Shown: positions 1 to 6,452 of the stretch, piece by piece | Position numbering within the stretch: position 1 is the first letter of the stretch | How the letters are laid out: every line of letters starts with the position of its first letter | Assembly (NCBI GenBank): GCA_023443225.1 | Contig: JAEZVF010000059.1 | Span: 1-8,432 of the forward strand | Source of the DNA: Bacillota bacterium | Lineage (GTDB): Bacteria > Bacillota > Clostridia > Lachnospirales > Lachnospiraceae | Length of the DNA: 8,432 bases | Direction: 5' to 3' | Translations under genes and position numbers: made by a program | The notes under the pieces: model-generated | The model's database searches: none | Told to the model about the DNA's origin: nothing | The model's input: the letters and a program-made list of their open reading frames with translations, nothing else

Positions 1-291
1 AATTAACACTGACTGTTTTAAATCTAAGATTCAAACAATCGTTAATTTCCGTGAACTTAGTTTCGTAAAACTTCGTTCTTTACTGTTTTTGTGGTTGTAT
101 CTAATGTCTCCATTAAATACGGTTCGTAATAGATGTTTACATCCATAAGATGTTTTTTATCTATACATGAAAATTTTATTAGAATTTTCAGGGTTGTTTC
201 ACTGTTCAGTTATCAAGGTTCTTTTTCATCTAATCCCACGTCTTACTGGGTTTGATGCTTTGTTTTACTGACCGGCTGTTTCCGCGTCAGC
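1..291 (-). other. Untranslated leader, probably of an rRNA operon (16S lies beyond the left edge)
   Basis: No credible ORF lies here. Read on the minus strand, the segment follows a very strong promoter and carries AACCTTGATAACTGAACAG (about 203-221), which resembles the conserved CTTTGAAAACTgAACA element of Firmicute rrn leaders and spacers where antitermination factors act. It contains several short hairpins: a CTGAC/GTCAG stem just after the predicted start, CCCA/TGGG, a GAAAATT/AATTTTC stem near 170-190, and an ACATC/GATGT stem near 140-155. The 16S 5' sequence (AGAGTTTGATCCTGGCTCAG) is not in the window, so the link to rRNA is inferred from the leader element and promoter strength. A tRNA or mixed operon is the main alternative. 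Confidence 0.6.
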
Positions 292-298
292 AAAAATT

Positions 299-327
299 AT
301 TTTATCACAAGCGTTCTATCTTGTCAA
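299..327 (-). promoter_or_regulatory. Strong sigma-A promoter, probably rrn P
   Basis: On the minus strand the -35 box is TTGACA (322-327, six of six), the spacer is exactly 17 bp and the -10 box is TAAAAT (299-304, five of six). A likely start is the G at about 291, eight bases below the -10 box; initiation with G would match the GTP-sensing rrn promoters known in Bacillus, but this is inference. It fires leftward, in the same direction as the kdgK operon upstream, from which the 449-499 hairpin separates it. Confidence 0.75.
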
Positions 328-330
328 CAC

Positions 331-369
331 TTTTTTCTAACTTTTTAGGTCTTTTTCTAACTTTTTTTC
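331..369 (-). promoter_or_regulatory. UP-element-like A-tract repeat upstream of the rrn-type promoter
   Basis: Immediately upstream of the -35 box (minus strand) are two copies of a motif close to AAAAAGTTAGAAAAA, offset by exactly 20 bp, roughly two helical turns. Phased A-tracts here fit a binding surface for the C-terminal domains of the RNA polymerase alpha subunits, as in rRNA promoter UP elements. The repeat is seen directly; the function is inferred from position. Confidence 0.5.
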
Positions 370-448
370 ATAATCAATTCTCTTTGCAGGATAAATCAAC
401 TGAATGTAAGATATATTTAGGTAGATTGCAGAAAGGTTCCTACAAAAG

Positions 449-499
449 TATAATAAGGATGTGCGGTAACATCTCATACCTCCGCATATCCTTATTATA
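449..499 (-). terminator. Long hairpin ending the eda-kdgK operon
   Basis: An 18-bp inverted repeat pairs 449-466 (TATAATAAGGATGTGCGG) with 482-499 (CCGCATATCCTTATTATA); all positions pair apart from one that is G-U on one strand. The loop is 15 nt. Read on the minus strand it lies about 57 bases below the kdgK stop and is followed by CTTTTG, a short and imperfect U-tract. It is the only obvious terminator between kdgK and the downstream rrn-type promoter. An RNA-stabilising 3' stem is an alternative role. Confidence 0.6.
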
Positions 500-555
500 T
501 TATTTACTCATCTGTTCCTATAGGTAAATCAATTACCCTCCACTATAAATAGCAA

Positions 556-1590
556 TTACCGATTCATTTCACTTTGATATCCTGTACTATGGTGCGACTC
601 TATAATTCTATCGATTTCCTTCTTGTCAGATGCAGGCAAATCACCTAAGATAGTGTTTTTAACTGAACTGGCAGCATTTCCATATTCGAGAGCTTTCTTG
701 CAATCCTGAAACTCCAGCAAACCATAAAGCACGCCGGACACATAGGCATCCCCGCTGCCAATACGGTCGATCACTTCGATATTCTCATAAGGTGCTTCTT
801 TGTAAATCCTATCTTCTTTCGCATTATATATAGTTGAACCAAAGGTATGCTTCTTCGGACTAATTATCTTTCTTTCCGTAGATGCTAGTACACTGATGTC
901 ATATTCTTTTGCAAATGATTTTAATATATCTTCGAGTATACCTGTTTTACCAAAGGTACGTCGACAAGTTTCTTCAGAAATAAATAGAATATCAACATAA
1001 GGTAGTATACGCTCGATATATAATTTAGCATCCGCTTCGCTCCAAAGATTAGCACGGAAATTAACATCAAAAGATATGATAGCCCCTGCTGCTTTAAATT
1101 TCTTAATCATTGTTTCTGCCGTAGTACGGCTTTGTTCTGATAAGGCTAAAGATATTCCGCTCGTATGGAATAATCTGGTTGAGCTATAAATACTCTCTGG
1201 AATATCTTCTATATTAATGGTGTTTATGGATGCATTTTTCCTGTCATAAACTACGGTTGGTTTTCTAGGAAAAACTCCATGCTCATAATAATAGATTCCT
1301 AATCTTGCTTCGGGACTTTCATCGTAGATAAGCCAATCATCACTTACACCACAGAATCTAATATTGTTTTTTACGAAAGTTCCAAGCTCATTCTTCGGGA
1401 GTTTGGATATAATACCAGTCCGTAATCCCAACAAGGATATACCAGATACAACGTTTAGTTCAGCACCTCCAGCTCTTTTTTCAAAGACTGCTCCAGATGC
1501 CAGCCTTTCATTTACGGGAGATGACAAACGTAACAGGATTTCTCCGAACGCCAGTGCATCGAATTCTCTGTCTTCCTTTTGAAAAATCAT
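556..1590 (-). CDS. kdgK: 2-keto-3-deoxygluconate kinase (PfkB family)
   Basis: Predicted cytoplasmic kinase that phosphorylates 2-keto-3-deoxygluconate (KDG) to KDPG with ATP, the substrate of the aldolase encoded just upstream. At 344 residues it fits the PfkB/ribokinase family. The first family signature is GGAELNVVSGISLLG at 41-55, and the second is DRIGSGDAYVSGVLYG at 275-290, with D281 as the expected catalytic base and the GSGD loop as anion hole. FDVNFRANLWS at 174-184 resembles the FDxNxRxxLW segment typical of KDG kinases. The start is supported by AGGAGG (1595-1600) 4 nt upstream. It begins 28 bp after the eda stop, so the two are almost certainly co-transcribed. Substrate specificity comes mainly from this pairing; other PfkB sugar kinases such as a fructokinase are less likely. 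Confidence 0.88.
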   Translation of the reverse strand: MIFQKEDREFDALAFGEILLRLSSPVNERLASGAVFEKRAGGAELNVVSGISLLGLRTGIISKLPKNELGTFVKNNIRFCGVSDDWLIYDESPEARLGIYYYEHGVFPRKPTVVYDRKNASINTINIEDIPESIYSSTRLFHTSGISLALSEQSRTTAETMIKKFKAAGAIISFDVNFRANLWSEADAKLYIERILPYVDILFISEETCRRTFGKTGILEDILKSFAKEYDISVLASTERKIISPKKHTFGSTIYNAKEDRIYKEAPYENIEVIDRIGSGDAYVSGVLYGLLEFQDCKKALEYGNAASSVKNTILGDLPASDKKEIDRIIESHHSTGYQSEMNR

Positions 1591-1618
1591 ATATCCTCCT
1601 TTAATGAAGTAAAAGCGT

Positions 1619-2584
1619 CTATTTCTTTTGTACTAGATGAACCGCGAAACCACCAACTTCATCTTTAAAATAAACTGCTATCATTTTTCCACTCTTATCA
1701 ACCTTAGCGGTATCCATATCAAATGCAAAACCTTGCATCTCAAGATGATAAACTGCTCTCTCAATATAATTGGTTTGGATTGCAATATGTCCATTAGCTC
1801 CAAGATAAGGCTTTTTCATAACTTCTATTGCAGTACCGGCAAAAATAGAGCTATTGCCAACATTCTTTGTAAATCCAAATAATCTTTCAAATGATGTAGC
1901 TACATTATCTGCTTCTGCATCATCAGAAGCATTGATACCAACATGTCTTAACTCGAAGCCAAGCATTTGAGTCACAGCTTCTCTAGTAATCTCTTTTATC
2001 TTATCGAATTCACCTGCTTGAATCATTGCATCGCTAACCATCCAGCTTCCACCACATGCTATGATTTTAGGGAAATCTAAATAGGAAGTTAAGTTCTTTG
2101 CATTGATTCCACCAGTAGGCATGAATTTCATATTAACGTATGGTGCTGCCATGGATTTAATCATATTTAATCCGCCAGCTGCTTCTGCGGGGAAGAATTT
2201 TACAACCTCAAGGCCTAATTCAATGGCTTGTTCAACATCACTCGGATTGGAAGTACCAGGAGTTACCGGGATACCTTTTTCGATACAATATTTCACTACT
2301 TTTGGGTTTAATCCAGGACTAACGATAAATTTAGCTCCAGCTCCTACTGCCCTATCAACCTGGTCGGTTGTTAATACAGTTCCAGCTCCAACTAACATCT
2401 GCGGATACTTAGTAGTCATGATTCTAATTGCTTCTTCTGCTGCATCGGTTCTAAAAGTTACTTCTGCACATGGTAACCCACCTTCGCAAAGTGCTTTTGC
2501 AAGAGGCTCTGCATCTGCAGCATTATCCAGTTTTACAACCGGAACAATACCCATCTTACTGATTTCAACTAATACATCATTCAT
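1619..2584 (-). CDS. eda: KDPG/KHG aldolase with C-terminal VOC (glyoxalase-like) domain
   Basis: Predicted class I aldolase that splits KDPG into pyruvate and glyceraldehyde-3-phosphate, possibly also acting on 4-hydroxy-2-oxoglutarate. Residues 1-208 form the aldolase barrel: EVTFRT at 41-46 (E41 general acid/base, R45 carboxylate binding), GAGTV at 66-70, SPG at 89-91, VVKFFPAEA at 127-135 with K129 as the Schiff-base lysine, PTGGI at 156-160 (phosphate site), and GGSW at 178-181. Normal Eda proteins are about 210 residues; this has 321. The extra 110 residues look like a vicinal-oxygen-chelate domain (ELRHVGIN, SIFAGTAIEVMK, GHIAIQT, GGFAVHLVQ), with H215, E254, H266 and H316 at the usual metal-ligand positions. 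AAGGAG precedes the ATG by about 7 nt. First gene of the operon with kdgK. Aldolase role is firm; the role of the VOC part is unknown. Confidence 0.9.
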   Translation of the reverse strand: MNDVLVEISKMGIVPVVKLDNAADAEPLAKALCEGGLPCAEVTFRTDAAEEAIRIMTTKYPQMLVGAGTVLTTDQVDRAVGAGAKFIVSPGLNPKVVKYCIEKGIPVTPGTSNPSDVEQAIELGLEVVKFFPAEAAGGLNMIKSMAAPYVNMKFMPTGGINAKNLTSYLDFPKIIACGGSWMVSDAMIQAGEFDKIKEITREAVTQMLGFELRHVGINASDDAEADNVATSFERLFGFTKNVGNSSIFAGTAIEVMKKPYLGANGHIAIQTNYIERAVYHLEMQGFAFDMDTAKVDKSGKMIAVYFKDEVGGFAVHLVQKK

Positions 2585-2677
2585 TTTTTTACTCCTTTTT
2601 TTCTCCTACGATAGTTCATTAATCCAGATGATTACCTAATTTAGAATTAATATATCAGTTTCATCCAAATTATATTT

Positions 2678-2706
2678 AGTATACAACAATATTACGTTAA
2701 TTACAA
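2678..2706 (-). promoter_or_regulatory. Sigma-A promoter of the eda-kdgK operon
   Basis: On the minus strand TTGTAA (2701-2706, four of six to TTGACA) and TATACT (2678-2683, five of six to TATAAT) are separated by exactly 17 bp. The predicted start near 2671 gives a leader of about 85 nt before the eda ATG. No better promoter is seen in the 190 bp between cvpA and eda. Confidence 0.6.
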
Positions 2707-2724
2707 TTAATTATTCAATAATTA
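2697..2724 (-). promoter_or_regulatory. Two adjoining palindromes at the eda promoter, possible operator
   Basis: TTAATTACAATTAA (2697-2710) is a perfect 6-2-6 inverted repeat covering the -35 box, and TAATTATTCAATAATTA (2708-2724) is a perfect 8-1-8 inverted repeat just upstream. They overlap by three bases. The position suits repression or activation of a sugar-acid operon by a dimeric regulator (IclR/KdgR, GntR or LacI types control such genes elsewhere), but no regulator gene is in the window and the sequence is pure A/T apart from the centres, so chance is possible. Confidence 0.35.
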
Positions 2725-2774
2725 TACCCATTTTTTAAATAAAATATTGTTGGGCGGCAGTATAAACTAAAATA

Positions 2775-3470
2775 TTAGAATAAGGTAGCCCCTAAATTCG
2801 TGATAAACTTTAGAAACAAATTGTTATTATAAATAATACTCAAAAACAGATTCTCATTAATCATGGCAAACATAGTTTGGCCAAGTTTTGTTCCACTAAA
2901 TACTGTTAATACAATACACCCAATCCAAATAATAACAATCCCTTGTAGTAAACCGGCAAATAGCCCTGCTGTCTTATTCAGCCCGTTCAGAAGCGGAAGC
3001 TTACTAATAATGTTTAGAGCCTCACAAAGTATTGCCATACTAATGAATACTATTAGCATAACAATCAAAAACACTGCAGCATTTACTACAACTCGAGCAA
3101 TGGAAGCACTGATATAATCTTGAAAACTCTTAACAGCCATGGCAGTATACATCTCAGTATTGTTGTTCTCAATCAAAGTATTTTTCATTGCCTTAGGCAA
3201 AGACATTTTATCTATATAATTTATCTGTTCGGATACTTTCTTATTCTTTTCCTTTGTTTTTACGACTTTAGATATGTTTTCTGTAACAAAAGACATTATT
3301 TTATCATTCTTTTGCACTTCTTTACTAATCATAGGGCTAACCCACATCGTAAGTGATAGTGCTATTATGGTAGAAAATAATGTAAAGACCGTCTTTATAA
3401 ACCCACGGTTTCTCCCATATAGAGCACAACCACCTAAAATCACTATCACAGCTGCCACTAACCAATTCAT
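2775..3470 (-). CDS. CvpA-family membrane protein
   Basis: Predicted integral membrane protein of 231 residues of the CvpA (colicin V production) family, whose biochemical role is not settled. Four hydrophobic segments are visible at about 2-18, 25-47, 126-150 and 166-191. Family hallmarks are the GRNRGF segment after helix 1 (19-24) and LPLLNGLNKTAGLFAGLLQG at 158-177. A long polar loop rich in Lys and Asn (about 50-120) separates the helix pairs. I start it at 3470 rather than at the in-frame ATG at 3491: AAGGAGG lies at 3477-3483, six nt before the 3470 ATG and inside the codons an earlier start would use. It begins 17 nt after the DUF5711 gene stops, so both are probably one transcript. 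No strong terminator is seen below it; an imperfect AATATT/AATATT stem near 2745-2775 is weak. Confidence 0.72.
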   Translation of the reverse strand: MNWLVAAVIVILGGCALYGRNRGFIKTVFTLFSTIIALSLTMWVSPMISKEVQKNDKIMSFVTENISKVVKTKEKNKKVSEQINYIDKMSLPKAMKNTLIENNNTEMYTAMAVKSFQDYISASIARVVVNAAVFLIVMLIVFISMAILCEALNIISKLPLLNGLNKTAGLFAGLLQGIVIIWIGCIVLTVFSGTKLGQTMFAMINENLFLSIIYNNNLFLKFITNLGATLF

Positions 3471-3487
3471 TCTAAACCTCCTTAATT

Positions 3488-4681
3488 TCACTTCTTCTGT
3501 TTCTCTATGAGTGTAACCTCTCTTATATTTTGGTCATCTATAACAACATATCGATCCAAGTTATTTGCTGGGAAGATATACGATACATTGCCCTCAAAGG
3601 TATAATTCAATTTCACGCCGCCATTTAACCTCCATATCTTCCATTCTGCGCCGCTATGTATTATTAATTCATCACCATAAAGCTCTATATTTGCATGTTC
3701 TAAATTCAGATTTTTATCCAACTGTACTTTTCCGTTTAAGTCATATACCAGAATCCGGAATGGAGCATCTCCATCCTCATCCTTATTGATTAGTGAAAAT
3801 CCCACATTGTTTTCATTATAAAATACACTTGAAATTTCCGAAGGCAACGTCACTTCACTGGTTAACTTCGGAATTTCCTCCATCGCGTAGATATCGAATT
3901 TATTGTCTGCAAATACACATACTTTATCATTGTCGATGAATTCAACATTCGGAACCAAAGATTGTCCATAATCAAAGGAAGCTACAATACGCCAATTATA
4001 ATTTTGCCCTACTTCATCAAAATTATAAAAGGTTACTTTATTTTCCATCGTTCCGTTTTTAATGGAAACATAGCTTGTAACTAGCTTCTTCCCATCATCT
4101 GATAAAGATATATCCACAGGAACTCCATGTTCAGGTACTGTCGTTCCGATTCCGACTAACGCCTTCCCTTCCAGACTGTACAGAGTTATGTAATTTTCTC
4201 CTGCTCCGTCCATAAGCACTGCAACTACACCTTGGTTTGCAACCTCAACTTTTAGAATAGGGTTCAGTACATTAATGGTGGAAACTCCTCCTTCTCCATT
4301 ATAAACCTGTATTGTCTCATGTCCTCTGTCACTGACTGCGACATACTTGCCACAAATGTCAATAATGGGATCTTTCATATCATAGGCACCATTCCAAAGA
4401 AGATTGCCGGCACCATCCATTGCCATGGCTCCATCCCGACTGTATCTTAAGATTCCAGTACCGTAGCTAAGATATTTTGAAGTACTACTATCAATCCTCT
4501 CTGTTGTATGTAATACCTGATAACCTGTATAATTTTTATGTAATAAATGATAGATAAAAAAAGCAGCCCCAGCTAACATGGTAAGTATAGCGATTATTAC
4601 AATTGTTATTACCTTTTTTTTATGTTTGCGTTTTCTTATCTCATAACTTCTAAGTTCTTTTCTTTCTAAACCTGTCGCCAT
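3488..4681 (-). CDS. Membrane-anchored DUF5711 protein (beta-propeller-like ectodomain)
   Basis: Function unknown; it resembles the DUF5711 family found in clostridia. The 397 residues comprise a basic cytoplasmic tail (1-23, with RKRKHKKK at 16-23), one transmembrane helix (about 24-47) and an extracellular domain of about 350 residues. That domain is made of repeated beta-strand units with short Gly/Asp turns, such as GILRYSRDGAMAMDGAGNLL (76-95), ICGKYVAVSDRG (109-120), VEVANQGVVAVLMDGAG (145-161) and VDISLSDDGKKLVTSYVS (189-206), which looks like a WD40/PQQ-type propeller. The N-in topology follows the positive-inside rule. The start has a good ribosome site, GAGGTGA at 4686-4692. It precedes cvpA by 17 nt in the same orientation. 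A sensor or scaffold at the cell surface is a reasonable guess only. Confidence 0.75.
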   Translation of the reverse strand: MATGLERKELRSYEIRKRKHKKKVITIVIIAILTMLAGAAFFIYHLLHKNYTGYQVLHTTERIDSSTSKYLSYGTGILRYSRDGAMAMDGAGNLLWNGAYDMKDPIIDICGKYVAVSDRGHETIQVYNGEGGVSTINVLNPILKVEVANQGVVAVLMDGAGENYITLYSLEGKALVGIGTTVPEHGVPVDISLSDDGKKLVTSYVSIKNGTMENKVTFYNFDEVGQNYNWRIVASFDYGQSLVPNVEFIDNDKVCVFADNKFDIYAMEEIPKLTSEVTLPSEISSVFYNENNVGFSLINKDEDGDAPFRILVYDLNGKVQLDKNLNLEHANIELYGDELIIHSGAEWKIWRLNGGVKLNYTFEGNVSYIFPANNLDRYVVIDDQNIREVTLIEKQKK

Positions 4682-4732
4682 ATCCTCACCTCTTCTTATG
4701 ACTCTTATCTGTCTGTTGTTTTACTATGTCCA

Positions 4733-4761
4733 ATTATAACTTATTTTCATTATATTAACAC
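4733..4761 (-). promoter_or_regulatory. Putative promoter for the DUF5711-cvpA operon
   Basis: Minus-strand TATAAT (4733-4738, six of six) has GTGTTA (4756-4761, three of six) 17 bp upstream. It lies just below the LysM-gene terminator and about 50 bp before the DUF5711 start, as expected if the two units are transcribed separately. The weak -35 box lowers confidence. Confidence 0.45.
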
Positions 4762-4796
4762 TATTTTTTTATAGCAATTTATGCTCAATACGGAGC

Positions 4797-4845
4797 AAAA
4801 AAGCCATCCTCCCGAGTAAGATGCAGGTTCTCTGGGTGATAGCTT
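4797..4845 (-). terminator. Intrinsic terminator of the LysM gene
   Basis: Read on the minus strand, AAGCTATCACCCAGAG (4845-4830) pairs with CTCGGGAGGATGGCTT (4816-4801) through 8-bp, 3-bp and 3-bp helices with small internal bulges, around a 13-nt loop. It is followed directly by a six-T run (4797-4802). It begins 14 nt after the LysM gene stop. A second small stem, GCTC/GAGC, follows it. Confidence 0.75.
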
Positions 4846-4859
4846 CCTTATGGAATAAC

Positions 4860-6227
4860 TTATGGTACTATTATTTTTTGTCCAGCAAATATTTTATTCT
4901 CATCATCTATACCATTTAACTCTTTAATCTGTTTCATATAATTATATGAATTATAGAGCTTTAAACTAATACTAGCCAGGGAGTCGCCCGATTTAATGAC
5001 ATAGTACTTTGTTTCTGCTATTGGCTCTTCCTCTTTTATAGGTTTCTTTGTAGGTGTTTCTTTCGAGACATCACTAGCACTGTCTTTTTGTGTTGCACTG
5101 TCCTTTTGTGTTGCACTGTCCTTTGGTGTTACACTGTCCGTTGGATTTTCAATTTTCTTTTCAACATCAGCATCCTCAGCATTTGCAGTATCTTGTTCTG
5201 AGTCTTGTGAGGTTTCATCCTCTTCCGAGTCGGCTGAATCCGCAGATATGTTTCCTGAAACAGTTTCTACAGCCATCGTTTCTGTCTCCTGTTCCGAATT
5301 AACTTCTGGGGCAATGCTTTCTATATCTTTCGCTTCTACCGTTTTCGACGTTTCCCCAGTATCTACATTGTCTATTTTATCCTTCGCCCCGTCAACTTCC
5401 GGTAGCTTTTTATTTTCCATACTTAAGGTTTTTGATATTGAGTTAATTGCAGTTTCCATATTCTTTAGTTGGCCATAATTGTTTAGCATCGCAGCTGCAA
5501 TCACCAGCACCACAATAGTAAGGGTGGCACTAGCAGCGTAAAGAATACGAATGACATTTTTATCATCCTTTGGTTCTTTTTTTTCTTTAATTATTGTTCT
5601 GATTTTTTTGGTGGTATGGTCAATATAGTCATGTTCTTCAACAACGGCGTCTTTATTTTCCACCATATAATTCTGCATATCTTCGTTTTTCTCATAATAT
5701 ATGTAATACCCGCCCTGTTTTATTAACTGATTATTTTCAAAGAGATAAAAGGCTTCTTCCTTCTCCATACTGTCCATTTTGAGCAAGATTTTATCTGCCC
5801 CTGAGAAATTATCCACATGTATTTTTCGCAGCCTGTCTCCATTATCAAGAAAAAAATCAGGACCGATTAATGCCCATCCTACAATTTCCACTTCTGTAAA
5901 ATATTTTTTAAGGCTTTCATAAATGCTTGTCCACGCTTCATCAGAAAATGAAAGATTACTGCTTATATCTACGTTTTTCATCTCAACTGCACCTTTTACA
6001 AACAGGTTTTTTCCTTCTTCCGTACGTATATAGTACCCCAAAAGAACAGCAACTTTGTACCCAGTATAATCTCTGGCAGAGAGTTGTTTTATATAAGTCA
6101 TGACATAATCTTCAACGTAAATGACCTTGTTATAATCCTTAATTGTTCCGATTTGTCTAATGTTTTTTGGCATCTTAGCAAAGCCCGTAATGCTCTGGTC
6201 TTTCTCACCGCTTACTCCATTTTCCAT
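4860..6227 (-). CDS. Single-pass LysM protein with MPN/JAMM-like cytoplasmic domain
   Basis: The 455-residue product appears to have four parts: a cytoplasmic domain (about 20-190), a charged juxtamembrane stretch (191-224), one transmembrane helix (about 225-249) and an acidic Ser/Thr/Glu-rich linker (250-405) ending in a LysM domain (407-455, YYVIKSGDSLASISLKLYNS ... NKIFAGQKIIVP). LysM domains bind peptidoglycan GlcNAc, so the C-terminus should lie in the wall. The cytoplasmic part recalls an MPN/JAMM fold: LLGYYI (62-67), KGAVEMKN (78-85), IVGWALIGPD (115-124), DKILLKMDSMEKEEAFYLFE (145-164). The HxH of active JAMM proteases would be L120 and G122, so it is probably non-catalytic. The start is set by AGGAGGG (6237-6243); Met19 has no ribosome site. 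It has its own promoter and terminator. LysM and membrane topology are firm; the MPN reading is inference. Confidence 0.75.
   Translation of the reverse strand: MENGVSGEKDQSITGFAKMPKNIRQIGTIKDYNKVIYVEDYVMTYIKQLSARDYTGYKVAVLLGYYIRTEEGKNLFVKGAVEMKNVDISSNLSFSDEAWTSIYESLKKYFTEVEIVGWALIGPDFFLDNGDRLRKIHVDNFSGADKILLKMDSMEKEEAFYLFENNQLIKQGGYYIYYEKNEDMQNYMVENKDAVVEEHDYIDHTTKKIRTIIKEKKEPKDDKNVIRILYAASATLTIVVLVIAAAMLNNYGQLKNMETAINSISKTLSMENKKLPEVDGAKDKIDNVDTGETSKTVEAKDIESIAPEVNSEQETETMAVETVSGNISADSADSEEDETSQDSEQDTANAEDADVEKKIENPTDSVTPKDSATQKDSATQKDSASDVSKETPTKKPIKEEEPIAETKYYVIKSGDSLASISLKLYNSYNYMKQIKELNGIDDENKIFAGQKIIVP
5070..5141 (-). repeat. Four tandem 18-bp units encoding KDSATQ-like hexapeptides
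   Basis: Within the LysM protein linker, residues 363-386 read TDSVTP, KDSATQ, KDSATQ, KDSASD. The two middle units are identical at DNA level (AAGGACAGTGCAACACAA); the outer two have diverged. This is an in-frame minisatellite in an extracellular spacer, so copy number could change without breaking the frame. Confidence 0.85.
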
Positions 6228-6261
6228 GGTTTCTTACCCTCCTAACAACAACCATATTACT

Positions 6262-6293
6262 ATACGATTGTTACATTATATAGGGTATCGTAT
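6262..6293 (-). promoter_or_regulatory. Inverted repeat across the start of the LysM transcript
   Basis: ATACGAT (6262-6268) and ATCGTAT (6287-6293) are perfect 7-bp inverted arms 18 nt apart. The outer arm touches the -10 box at 6292-6297 and the rest covers the predicted transcription start and early leader. It could be an operator or a 5' hairpin in the mRNA; the sequence does not decide between them. Confidence 0.35.
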
Positions 6294-6319
6294 CATAACA
6301 GTAGTAATTATTATGTCAA
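6292..6319 (-). promoter_or_regulatory. Strong promoter of the LysM gene
   Basis: On the minus strand TTGACA (6314-6319, six of six) and TATGAT (6292-6297, five of six) are 16 bp apart, with TGT directly before the -10 box forming an extended -10 (TGnTATGAT). The predicted start near 6285 gives a leader of about 58 nt. This is a vegetative sigma-A type site, suggesting expression in growing cells. Confidence 0.75.
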
Positions 6320-6452
6320 ATCAGAACTTCCTATTATTTTAATTACGTAATAAATAGTACTCTTTTCGTCTTTCTTCTATTTCTTTTGCTCTATTTTCTA
6401 GGAGAAATGAATTCTGCTAATGGAATTTTCTTTTTTCTTGGTGAATATTGAC

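Noticed and set aside
252..527. Open frame of 91 codons on the plus strand
   Set aside because: It runs across the minus-strand promoter, A-tract repeats and the terminator hairpin, has low-complexity Phe/Leu-rich content and no ribosome binding site.
2103..2639. 178-codon plus-strand frame opposite eda
   Set aside because: It is a shadow of the aldolase coding sequence, with Ser/Ala/Pro/Thr-rich composition and no family resemblance.
2741..2777. AATATT/AATATT pairing below cvpA as a terminator
   Set aside because: AATATT is self-complementary, the added GTT/AAC pairs need a 3-nt bulge, and no clear U-run follows.
3471..3491. Longer start for the CvpA-family protein at 3491 (adds MKLRRFR)
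   Set aside because: The added codons contain the AAGGAGG ribosome site for the ATG at 3470, and this start would overlap the end of the DUF5711 gene without a site of its own.
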